Below are positions 1 through 6,614 of a stretch of 13,547 nucleotides of DNA, in pieces; position 1 is the first letter of the stretch; the number at the start of each line of letters is the position of its first letter. The notes under the pieces were generated by a model. That model did not search any database and was not told the origin of the DNA. It saw nothing but the letters and a program-made list of their open reading frames with translations. Source of the DNA: CADCTB01 sp035494015 (GTDB taxonomy: Bacteria; Actinomycetota; Acidimicrobiia; Acidimicrobiales; AC-14); assembly GCA_035494015.1 (NCBI GenBank), contig DATJHJ010000095.1, positions 1 through 13,547 of the forward strand, in the 5' to 3' direction. A program made the translations under genes and the position numbers.

Positions 1-297
1 GGTCTCCTGGCTGACCAGGTAGTAGCTGGCGTTGGCCCGCAGGGTCACCGGGCTGGTGAGCGGGGCATAGCGGAAGCTGCCCGCGGTGGCCCCCGCGGTG
101 TCGACGGTGACCGAGGCCAGATCGTTGCCCGTGGTCGCGTCCACCACCTTGACCACGTGGGAGCCGGCGTTGCCCGCCACCACCCAGCGCCCGACCGATG
201 AGACCTGGAGGTCGGTGCCGCCCACCGTGAACCGGCTGCCCAACCAACCCGAGAAGTCCCGGCGCAGGTTGGTGGGGGTGAAGGACGTGACGAAGGC
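1..297 (-). repeat. C-terminal domain repeat, copy 3 (cut by the window edge)
   Basis: The third copy begins AFVTSFTPTNLRRDFSGW and reaches the LVSQET motif before the window ends, so about a third of the unit is missing. The offset to copy 2 is 540 bases, and from copy 2 to copy 1 it is 561 bases, the difference lying in linker length. More copies may lie beyond the edge. Confidence 0.85.
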
Positions 298-2853
298 GGT
301 GGTGCCGCCGGCGACGGTGGTCGGCGTGGTCGAGGGCGCGGTGGTCGTCGTCGACGAGGTCGTGGGGGTGGCCGGGCCGCCGGTGAAGAGGAAGCTGACC
401 GGCCCGTAGCCGTTGCCCGGGCTCCCGCCCGGCGCCCAGCTGGTGGGGCTGGCGGCGAAGGAGTACACGACCCCGGTGTCCGTGGCCGCCGCGCTGGTCA
501 CCAGGCGGGTGTCGTAGTCGTACCAGGCGTCGCCACCGGAGGTCTCCTGGCTGACCAGGAAGTAGCTGCCGTCGGCGTGCAGGGTCACCGGGCTGGTGAG
601 CGCGGCGTAGCGGAAGGCGCCCACCGGCGCCCCGGCGGTGTCGACGGTGGCCGAGGCCAGGTCGTTGCCCGTGGCCGCGTCCACCACCTTGACCACGTGG
701 CTGCCGGCGTTGCCGGCCACCACCCAGCGGCCCAGGGACGAGACCTGGAGGTCGGCCGCGCCCACCGTTAGGCGGCTGCCCACCCAGCCCGAGAAGTCAC
801 GGCGCTGGTTGGTGGGGGTGAAGGAGATGACGAAGGGCGCGGGGGTGCCGGCGGCGACCGTGGTCGGCGTGGTCGAGGTCGGCGGGGTCGACGTGGTGGT
901 CGTTGCCCCGGTCGTGGAGGTGCCGGCGGCCGGTTCGCCGGTGAACAGGAAGTTGACCGGCCCGTAGCCGTTGCCCGGGCCGCCGCCCGGCGTCCAGCTG
1001 GTGGGGCTGGAGGCAAAGGAGTACACGACCCCGGTGTCCGCGCCCGAAGCCGGGCTGGTGACCAGGCGGGTGTCGTAGTCGTACCAGGTATCGCCGCCGG
1101 AAATCTCCTGGCTGACCAGGTAGTACCTGGTGTTGGCCCGCAGGATGAGCGGGTTGGCCAGGGGCATGTAGCGGAAGGTGCCGGCCGGCGCCCCCGCGGT
1201 GTCGACCGTGACCGAGCCCAGGTCGTTGCCCGTGCCCGGGTCCACGACCTTGACCACGTGCCTGCCGGCGTTGCCGGCCACCACCCAGCGGCCCAGGGAC
1301 GAGACCTGGAGGTCGCTGGCCCCGACCGTGAGCGTACTGCCGACCCAGCCGGAGAAGTCCTGGCGCAGGTTCGTCGGGGTGAACGAGGTGACGAACGGCG
1401 CGGGCGGGCCGGGGACCGTGGTGGTGGTAATGGCCGACGACGTGGTGGTGGTGGGCGGCGGGGTGTTCGTGCAGGTCGTCACCGCGCCGGCACTGTCGGT
1501 GACCCGCAGCGAGACCTGGGCCGGCGTGCCGGCGTCGACCGCAGACGCCACCACCTCCACGGCGGTGAACTGCCCGAGGGACGGGAAGGGCTGGATCCGG
1601 ACGGCCGCGTTGGTCGCCGAGGCGACCCGGATGGCGGCGATCCCTGACCCGAGGTCGGAGACGTCCATCACATCCCGCTCCGGCGGCCCCCCGACTACCC
1701 CACGCAGGGCGCACACCGGCGGCCGAGTTGGGGCCGCTGACTGGTTGACCAGGACCGATACTGAGTTAGCGTCCTGATTGGCGACCACCAGGTCGGGACG
1801 GTCGTCCAGCTTGAAGTCCCCCACGGCCAACGCGTACGGGCCGGTCGAGACGGCGACGTCGGACCGGGTGAAGTGGGCGGCGCCGTCGCCGAGCAGGATG
1901 GACACGTCGTTCGTCCCGTGGTTGGCCACCGCGAGATCGGCATTGCCGTCGCCGTTGAAGTCGGCCACCGCTACTGAACGAGGGTTCGTCCCGACGGCGA
2001 TCGGTGAGGGGGTGAAGCCTCCGGTGCCGTCGCCGATCATGACGTTCACCGACGACGTCTCGTAGTTGCCGGCGACGAGATCCGGCTTCCCGTCGCCATT
2101 GAGATCACCCGCCGCAACGGACCGCGGCGTCTGCCCCGACGGCACGTCCGACCGGGAGAAGTGCCCGGCCCCGTCGCCGATCAACACCGAGGCCGTGTCG
2201 CTCAGGTAGTTGACGACGGCGAGGTCAAGCGCCCCGTCGAGGTTGACATCGGCCGCGGTGATCATCCGCGGCTCTCTGCCAACCGGAAAATCGACCCGGG
2301 TGAAGCCGAACGCCCCATCCCCGAACAGGACGGAGACACTGTCGGCGCCCAGGTTCGCGGTCGCCAGGTCGGTGAGGCCGTCACCGTTGAAGTCACCACT
2401 CACCACCGAGCTCGGGATGGACGGCAGACCCACGACTCCGGCGTCCATGAACCCGCCGGCACCGTCCCCCACCAGCAGGGACAGGCTGTCCTCGTTGAAG
2501 TTGACCACCGCCAGGTCGACGTTCGCGTCGCCTCCCAGATTGCCCACCGCCACGGACAGTGCACCGGCGCCGACGGGCGCATCGTGCTTGGCCCCGAAGC
2601 CGCCGGCTCCGTCCCCGAGCAGGATCGAGACGGTGGCGCGCGAGAAGTTGGCGACGGCCATGTCCGGCTTCCCGTCGTTGTTGAAATCCCCCACGCCGAA
2701 GGCGGTGCCGATGTTGATGTCCGGGATGTCGGTGCGGGCGAAGCCGACCCCGCTCGGCGTCGTCTGAGCCCGACCCGCACCGGCGACCACGGCCAGGAAG
2801 CCGGCCGACAGGACCGCTACCAGCAGCAGGATCGCCGCTCGGCCTCCCGTCAC
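1..2853 (-). CDS. Secreted FG-GAP/VCBS propeller protein with three C-terminal beta-domain repeats (3' end missing)
   Basis: The frame is open without a stop from the start codon to the left window edge (951 codons), so the C-terminus is missing. From GTG 2853 the product has a Sec signal peptide (hydrophobic core about residues 6-25, likely cleavage after AGRA, residue 29). Seven FG-GAP/VCBS repeats of about 52 residues follow to about residue 371, with DxNxDGxxD calcium loops such as DFNNDGKPD and DLNGDGKPD. Loops 2, 4 and 7 are degenerate (the seventh reads DFKLDDRPD). Seven repeats would suit a closed seven-bladed propeller. Next comes an Ig-like segment with one cysteine near each end (VCALRG and TTCTNT), then a Thr-rich linker and three copies of a 155-residue domain. 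The role is probably surface adhesion or glycan binding (inference). An in-frame GTG at 2907 is an alternative start; 2853 gives a normal signal peptide and couples to a leader ORF. Any C-terminal anchor lies outside the window. Confidence 0.9.
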   Translation of the reverse strand, partial: MTGGRAAILLLVAVLSAGFLAVVAGAGRAQTTPSGVGFARTDIPDINIGTAFGVGDFNNDGKPDMAVANFSRATVSILLGDGAGGFGAKHDAPVGAGALSVAVGNLGGDANVDLAVVNFNEDSLSLLVGDGAGGFMDAGVVGLPSIPSSVVSGDFNGDGLTDLATANLGADSVSVLFGDGAFGFTRVDFPVGREPRMITAADVNLDGALDLAVVNYLSDTASVLIGDGAGHFSRSDVPSGQTPRSVAAGDLNGDGKPDLVAGNYETSSVNVMIGDGTGGFTPSPIAVGTNPRSVAVADFNGDGNADLAVANHGTNDVSILLGDGAAHFTRSDVAVSTGPYALAVGDFKLDDRPDLVVANQDANSVSVLVNQSAAPTRPPVCALRGVVGGPPERDVMDVSDLGSGIAAIRVASATNAAVRIQPFPSLGQFTAVEVVASAVDAGTPAQVSLRVTDSAGAVTTCTNTPPPTTTTSSAITTTTVPGPPAPFVTSFTPTNLRQDFSGWVGSTLTVGASDLQVSSLGRWVVAGNAGRHVVKVVDPGTGNDLGSVTVDTAGAPAGTFRYMPLANPLILRANTRYYLVSQEISGGDTWYDYDTRLVTSPASGADTGVVYSFASSPTSWTPGGGPGNGYGPVNFLFTGEPAAGTSTTGATTTTSTPPTSTTPTTVAAGTPAPFVISFTPTNQRRDFSGWVGSRLTVGAADLQVSSLGRWVVAGNAGSHVVKVVDAATGNDLASATVDTAGAPVGAFRYAALTSPVTLHADGSYFLVSQETSGGDAWYDYDTRLVTSAAATDTGVVYSFAASPTSWAPGGSPGNGYGPVSFLFTGGPATPTTSSTTTTAPSTTPTTVAGGTTAFVTSFTPTNLRRDFSGWLGSRFTVGGTDLQVSSVGRWVVAGNAGSHVVKVVDATTGNDLASVTVDTAGATAGSFRYAPLTSPVTLRANASYYLVSQET
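379..840 (-). repeat. C-terminal domain repeat, copy 2 (154 residues)
   Basis: The second copy begins APFVISFTPTNQRRDFSGW and ends YGPVSFLFTG. It is separated from copy 1 by a Ser/Thr/Pro/Ala-rich linker (about 841-936), typical of flexible spacers between extracellular modules. In the stretch both copies share with copy 3, long runs of nucleotides are identical, pointing to recent internal duplication. Confidence 0.85.
937..1401 (-). repeat. C-terminal domain repeat, copy 1 (155 residues)
   Basis: This is the first copy, in translation order, of a domain running from APFVTSFTPTNLRQDFSGW to YGPVNFLFTG. Conserved blocks are GRWVVAGNAGSHVVKVVD, a YYLVSQE motif and WYDYDTRLVTS. It is preceded by a Thr/Pro linker. 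It looks like a beta-sandwich module of the kind found in large secreted bacterial proteins and distantly recalls DUF4082-like domains; I cannot name a family with certainty. It is the most divergent of the three copies at the DNA level. Confidence 0.85.
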
Positions 2854-2927
2854 CCGGAGCGGAGCCGTGCGGCCGGACCCGTTGTGGGAGCCGATGCAGC
2901 CGCGCACCCTCGCCTGCGTGCGGTCAT
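2850..2927 (-). CDS. 25-residue leader ORF overlapping the start of the propeller gene
   Basis: An ATG at 2927 follows a GAGGA ribosome site at 2932-2936. It opens a 25-residue Arg/Ala-rich frame starting MTARRRGCAAASAP and ending in TGA at 2852-2850. This stop overlaps the GTG start (2853-2851) of the propeller gene as GTGA, the arrangement used for translational coupling elsewhere in this window. The propeller gene's own start has no clear ribosome site, so ribosomes may arrive through this leader. The alternative is that a sequencing or assembly error split one N-terminus into two frames. No homology is recognised for the peptide. Confidence 0.45.
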   Translation of the reverse strand: MTARRRGCAAASAPTTGPAARLRSG

Positions 2928-2931
2928 ATAT

Positions 2932-2936
2932 TCCTC
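2932..2936 (-). promoter_or_regulatory. Ribosome binding site of the leader ORF
   Basis: GAGGA on the minus strand, 4 nt from the ATG at 2927. It is the only convincing Shine-Dalgarno sequence near the start of the propeller gene, and it serves the leader frame rather than the main frame. Confidence 0.5.
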
Positions 2937-2977
2937 GTCGTCGTCCCAGCCGTTCCGCCGTGCGCTTGATCAGCCCA

Positions 2978-2983
2978 ACTCTA
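2978..2983 (-). promoter_or_regulatory. Candidate -10 box (TAGAGT) for the leader and propeller genes
   Basis: TAGAGT on the minus strand fits the actinobacterial TANNNT -10 consensus. Transcription would begin near 2970 and give an untranslated leader of about 43 nt before ATG 2927. No good -35 box is visible at the usual spacing. Confidence 0.35.
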
Positions 2984-3113
2984 ACCGGCGAGCCGCGATT
3001 CCTCGCGCTGCAACAGGGCCGAGCCAGGACATGGGTACCTCCTGCCTTGCCTTGGGAAGACCACCGTGTGACAGTGCGTCTCGGGATTGTGCCGGCGGAG
3101 GGAAGGCAAGGCC

Positions 3114-3773
3114 ATGCGGATCAGAGCGCTGGGGGCGATCCTCCTGGTCACACTGGTCACGCTGGTCGGGTGCGGGTCGGGCGGGACCAGGTCGGTGTCG
3201 ACCCAGCAGGCGGCGCCCGGTGCCGCGAATGTCGATGCCACGGCCGTCACTGCCCGCTGGAGGGTGGTCAAGATTGCCGCGGGCGAGACGCACCTCAAGG
3301 TCGGGGACATCGTCGAGTTCCAGCCCGGCGGCACCGTTGCGTCCGGGCCGAACCTGGCCACCTCGACGGCCACCTGGGCGATGGCCGGCAACCGGTTCGA
3401 GCTGCGCGACGGAGGGGCGGCGGTGTCGTACGCGCCCGCCCTCGTCGGCGACGTCCTCACGCTCGTGAACGCCTCCGGGCAGTCGAACGTGCTCCGGCGG
3501 TACCAGGGCCAGCCCACGCCGCCGATCCCGGCCAACAGCGCCCTCGAGGAGGCGCAGTTCCTGTCGCTGGTGGCGCGGGGCCGGGTCGAGAGCGCCACCC
3601 TGACCCAGAGCGGGTCGGTCATCGCCGTGACCGGCGTGTACGACGGTGACCAGGGGGCCGAGCGGTATGCCGTGACCCTCACCGACTGCAAGCGGGCCCA
3701 AGGGCTCGACGCGCTGTTCCGGAGCCAGGGCGTGCTGACCGACGGCCTGCCGCCCGCCGCGGTCCAGTGCTGA
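3114..3773 (+). CDS. Lipoprotein with lipocalin-like and FtsH-extracellular-like halves
   Basis: The start ATG 3114 is supported by GGAAGG at 3101-3106, 7 nt upstream. The 219-residue product begins with a lipoprotein signal, MRIRALGAILLVTLVTL, followed by lipobox LVGC (Cys20), so it is probably anchored on the outer face of the membrane. Residues 48-132 (WRVVKI... through GDIVEFQPGGTV, TWAMAGNRFEL and GDVLTLVN) resemble small lipocalin-like domains, which form beta-barrels. Residues 145-213, after a Pro-rich hinge (PTPPIP), show the pattern xFLxLVxxGRVxxxTL...VTGVY...LxxLFRSQGV, like the extracytoplasmic domain of FtsH proteases but without ATPase or protease parts. Cys192 and Cys219 could form a disulfide. 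The lipoprotein call is firm; both domain calls are inference from pattern. Function is unknown. A TTG at 3087 is a less likely start. Confidence 0.85.
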   Translation: MRIRALGAILLVTLVTLVGCGSGGTRSVSTQQAAPGAANVDATAVTARWRVVKIAAGETHLKVGDIVEFQPGGTVASGPNLATSTATWAMAGNRFELRDGGAAVSYAPALVGDVLTLVNASGQSNVLRRYQGQPTPPIPANSALEEAQFLSLVARGRVESATLTQSGSVIAVTGVYDGDQGAERYAVTLTDCKRAQGLDALFRSQGVLTDGLPPAAVQC

Positions 3774-3781
3774 CCTGACGG

Positions 3782-3794
3782 GGGCGCGGCGCCC
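3782..3794. terminator. Possible short hairpin between convergent genes
   Basis: A GC-only inverted repeat, GGGCG-CGG-CGCCC, sits in the 20-base gap between the lipoprotein stop and the carbamoyltransferase stop. The stem is only 5 bp and no T-run follows, so it is at best a weak bidirectional terminator. Confidence 0.2.
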
Positions 3795-5503
3795 TACGGC
3801 TGGCGGACCACGATGTGGTCCTCGATGACCAGGGCGTCGAAGTTCGAGGCGAGGAACGTCCGCACTGCGTTCGCCGGCGTGCACACGATCGGCTCCTGGA
3901 CGTTGAACGACGTGTTCAGCAGGGCGGGAACGCCGGACAGGCGCTCGAACTCCCGCAGCAGCTGCCAGTAGCGGGGGTTGGTCTCCCGGCTCACCGTCTG
4001 GGGCCGGGCGCTCCCGTCGACGTGGACGATGGCGGGGAGCAGGGCCCGCTGCTCCTCGGCCACGTCGATGACGGTGACCATGAACGGATCCCGGTGGTCC
4101 CAGCCGAACAGCTCGGCGCTGGCCTCCTCCACCAGGGACGGGGCCAGGGGCCGGAACCACTCGCGCAGCTTCACCTTCTTGTTGAGCAGATCCCGCATGT
4201 CCGTCCGCCGGGGATCGGCGATGAAGCTGCGGTTGCCCAGGGCCCGGGGGCCGAACTCCATGCGCCCCTGGAACCAGCCGATGATGGCGCCGTCGGCGAC
4301 CATGCGGGCGACACGGGGCAGCAGCTCGTCGTCGGGAAGCGTCTCGAAGGGCAGTCCGGCGGCGGTGAGGGCGGCGGCGCACTCGGCCGAGGTGAACGAC
4401 GGCCCGAAGTAGGCGTGGCGCATCCGGTACGTCCGCGGCCGGTCGAGTTTCTGGTGGTAGAGCAGGTAGGCGGCGCCCAGTGAGCAGCCGGCGTCCCCGG
4501 CGACGGGCTGGATGAAGACGTGGTCGAAGGACGACTCGCGGATGATCCGCCCGTTCATCACCGAGTTGAAGGCCACCCCGCCGGCCAGGCACAGGTTCTC
4601 CTCGCCGGTCTGCTCGGCCAGGTCGGCCACCAATTGCAGGACGACGTCCTCGAGCACCCGCTGGGCGCTGGCGGCGATGTTCTGGTGGCGCTCGGAGATC
4701 TCCTCGTCGGCCTGCCGTGGCGGCCCCAGGGCCCGGACGATCTCGTCGCTGAACTGGTAGTGCTTGGCCAGGTGGTGGTCGAGGACCCGGTTGTCGACCC
4801 GGAAACCGAGGGGGCCGTCGAGGGTCAGGACCCGAGTCGACAAGAAGTCGTAGTACTCGGGCTTGCCGTAGGCGGCCAGGCCCATGATCTTCCACTCGTC
4901 GCCCTGGAACATGTCGAAGCCGAGGAAGTTGGTGATGGCCGAGTAGAACTGGCCGAGGGAGTGCGGCACCTTGATCCGCTTGCTCGGCGTCAGCCGGTTG
5001 CCCCGGCCGGTGGCGAACATGGTGGTGGTCTCCTCGCCGGTGCCGTCCATGGTCAGGATGGCGGCCCGGTCGAAGGGCGACACGAAGAATGCGCTGGCCG
5101 CGTGGCACGGGTGGTGCTCCAGGTAGTGGAACTTGAAGTCGCTCGGCCCGAAGCGGCGCCGCAGCAGGGCGGGGAAGGTGAGCATCGAGGCGTAGCTGGC
5201 GCCCACGCCCGAGACGCCCCGGTCGACCCGGGCCTTGAACATGTCCCGGTCGGTCACCAGCGACTTCGCCGTCTGGGCCAGCTTGCGGCCCACGATCCAC
5301 GGCTTCCAGTAGAGCCCGACGTGGTCGACGTCGGCGATGCCGATCCCCGCCTCCTCCAGGCAGTAGGCGACCGCCTCGTAGGGGAACCCCGAATGGTGCT
5401 TGACCCGGGAGAAGCGCTCCTCCTCGGCGGCGGCGACGACCTCTCCGTCGCAGACGATGGTGGCGGCCGAGTCGCCGAGCGTGGTGAGGCCGAGGAGGTA
5501 CAT
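3794..5503 (-). CDS. NodU/CmcH-family carbamoyltransferase
   Basis: This 569-residue protein has the full length and two-domain plan of the family that moves a carbamoyl group from carbamoyl phosphate, via carbamoyl-adenylate, to a hydroxyl of a sugar or antibiotic (NodU, CmcH, TobZ). The N-terminal Kae1-like part begins YLLGL and carries EHHPCHAASAF (129-139), MDGTGEETTT (152-161), QGDEWKIMGLAAYG (200-213), LAGGVAFNSV (306-315) and AGDAGCSLGAAY (335-346). The C-terminal part carries GRMEFGPRALGNRSF (413-427), KVKLREWFRPLAPS (443-456) and LLNTSFNVQEP (528-538). All family signature blocks look intact, so it should be active. It is the last gene of the operon, 13 nt after the glycosyltransferase. 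ATG 5503 is chosen because it starts right at the conserved YLLGL strand; an in-frame TTG at 5515 is possible. The acceptor is probably a hydroxyl on the sugar made by this locus (inference). Confidence 0.95.
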   Translation of the reverse strand: MYLLGLTTLGDSAATIVCDGEVVAAAEEERFSRVKHHSGFPYEAVAYCLEEAGIGIADVDHVGLYWKPWIVGRKLAQTAKSLVTDRDMFKARVDRGVSGVGASYASMLTFPALLRRRFGPSDFKFHYLEHHPCHAASAFFVSPFDRAAILTMDGTGEETTTMFATGRGNRLTPSKRIKVPHSLGQFYSAITNFLGFDMFQGDEWKIMGLAAYGKPEYYDFLSTRVLTLDGPLGFRVDNRVLDHHLAKHYQFSDEIVRALGPPRQADEEISERHQNIAASAQRVLEDVVLQLVADLAEQTGEENLCLAGGVAFNSVMNGRIIRESSFDHVFIQPVAGDAGCSLGAAYLLYHQKLDRPRTYRMRHAYFGPSFTSAECAAALTAAGLPFETLPDDELLPRVARMVADGAIIGWFQGRMEFGPRALGNRSFIADPRRTDMRDLLNKKVKLREWFRPLAPSLVEEASAELFGWDHRDPFMVTVIDVAEEQRALLPAIVHVDGSARPQTVSRETNPRYWQLLREFERLSGVPALLNTSFNVQEPIVCTPANAVRTFLASNFDALVIEDHIVVRQP

Positions 5504-5516
5504 GGGGTCTCGCAAG

Positions 5517-6614
5517 CTACGAGGCGGCGTCGTGCAGCGCCTCGGCCAGGGCCCGGGCGGCGTGGGCGACAGTGTAACGCCCGAGGACGTGGGCCCGGCC
5601 CGCCGCCCCCATCCGCCGGCGCAGGGCCGGGTCGTCCAGCAGCAGGCCGAGGTACTTCCGCCACTCCCCGGGCTCGGAGGCGGCGAAGTGCGTCGTTCCC
5701 GCCTCGCCGAGCTCCCCGGCCGCCCCCACGGGGCTGGCCACGAACGGGATGCCCACGGCCATGTACTGGATCGACTTCAGGCCCGACTTCCCCGCCGACC
5801 AGCGGTCCTCGACGAGGGGGTAGAGGCCGATGTCGAGCGAGCGGAAGTCCTTCGCCTCCCGGTCGAGGGCCCACGGCCGGTTCTCGACCTCCACACCCGG
5901 GATCATGACGCGGTCCCGCCCCGACCCCACCACGGTGAGCCGGTACCGGTGGTGGCGACCCAGATCCTCGAGCACCGGAGAAAGCGACTCCAGGAACGGG
6001 AAGGTGGAGTGGGTGCCGATCCAGCCGACGGTGGGGAGGGAGCCCGGCGGGTCGTTGTCGGGGTCGCGGGGACGGAAGACGTCGGTGTCGACCACGGTGG
6101 GCACCACCCGGGTCGGCGTCCCCCGGGCCGACACGTAGTCGGCGATGACCTGATTGCCGCACGTGGCCAGCCGGGCCCAACGGATGAGCTGGTCGGTCTT
6201 GCCCGGCCACTTCAACACCGTGGCCAGCCGCCCGTAGGTGGGGCTGACGTAGGTGACATAGGTCGCGTCGTCGAGGTCGAGGACCATCGGCGCCCGCCCG
6301 GCGTGCAGCGACAGCCACTCGAACAGCGGGGGCCCGAGCACCGCCGCCTCCCGCAGGACGAGGAGCACGTCGGCCCGCCGGGCCCGGCGCACGTCGGCGA
6401 CCCGCCGCCCCGAGGCCCGCACCAGGGCCACGGCGGTGCGCTTCCAGGCCGAGCGCCGGTAGAAGGTGGAAAAGCCGTCGGAGTCGAGGAAGGGGTGGAC
6501 TTCGAGGTCGACGCCGTGCTCGCCCAAGGCGCCCCTGAGCTGGACCAGGCGGAAGCGGGTGGCCGCCGCTTCCACCGGGAAGGGCGACAGGGCCAGGACC
6601 TTGAGCCGGCTCAC
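5517..6614 (-). CDS. GT4-type glycosyltransferase
   Basis: This 365-residue protein has a GT-B layout. The N-terminal domain begins KVLALSPFPVEAAATRFR (5-22), with a DLDDATY segment at 113-119. The C-terminal Rossmann domain carries VPTVVDTDVF (171-180), VGWIGTHSTFPFL (196-208) and the donor-binding region SAGKSGLKSIQYMAVGIPF (273-291) followed by ASPVGAAGE. This matches retaining GT4 family enzymes such as those in polysaccharide loci. It should transfer a nucleotide-activated sugar at the cytoplasmic side of the membrane; donor and acceptor cannot be told. The GTG start at 6614 overlaps the TGA of the deacetylase gene as GTGA, implying coupled translation. The frame continues open far upstream, but that part lies antiparallel in the deacetylase gene in another frame and lacks sense. 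Confidence 0.9.
   Translation of the reverse strand: MSRLKVLALSPFPVEAAATRFRLVQLRGALGEHGVDLEVHPFLDSDGFSTFYRRSAWKRTAVALVRASGRRVADVRRARRADVLLVLREAAVLGPPLFEWLSLHAGRAPMVLDLDDATYVTYVSPTYGRLATVLKWPGKTDQLIRWARLATCGNQVIADYVSARGTPTRVVPTVVDTDVFRPRDPDNDPPGSLPTVGWIGTHSTFPFLESLSPVLEDLGRHHRYRLTVVGSGRDRVMIPGVEVENRPWALDREAKDFRSLDIGLYPLVEDRWSAGKSGLKSIQYMAVGIPFVASPVGAAGELGEAGTTHFAASEPGEWRKYLGLLLDDPALRRRMGAAGRAHVLGRYTVAHAARALAEALHDAAS

Larger units (their letters stand above)
2928..3113. other. Divergent intergenic region
   Basis: This gap of about 190 bases separates the minus-strand leader/propeller gene from the plus-strand lipoprotein gene and must hold both promoters. On the minus strand it has the TAGAGT box and the GAGGA ribosome site. 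On the plus strand TATATT at 2927-2932, just at its edge, fits TANNNT but lies far (about 180 bases) from the lipoprotein start, so its role is uncertain. No operator-like inverted repeat stood out. Confidence 0.5.

Noticed and set aside
1..1401. Periodic direct repeats considered as a CRISPR array or mobile repeat
   Set aside because: The period is 540-561 bases, within one open frame, and the repeat encodes a conserved protein domain.
2970..5300. Very long open frame (776 codons) antisense/out of frame over the carbamoyltransferase
   Set aside because: Its protein is a low-complexity Arg/Pro/Gly-rich string without domains, typical of shadow frames at high GC. The overlapping frame contains every carbamoyltransferase motif.
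5504..5515. TTG start at 5515 for the carbamoyltransferase
   Set aside because: It adds only four residues before ATG 5503, and family members begin at the YLLGL-type strand; no ribosome site favours the TTG.
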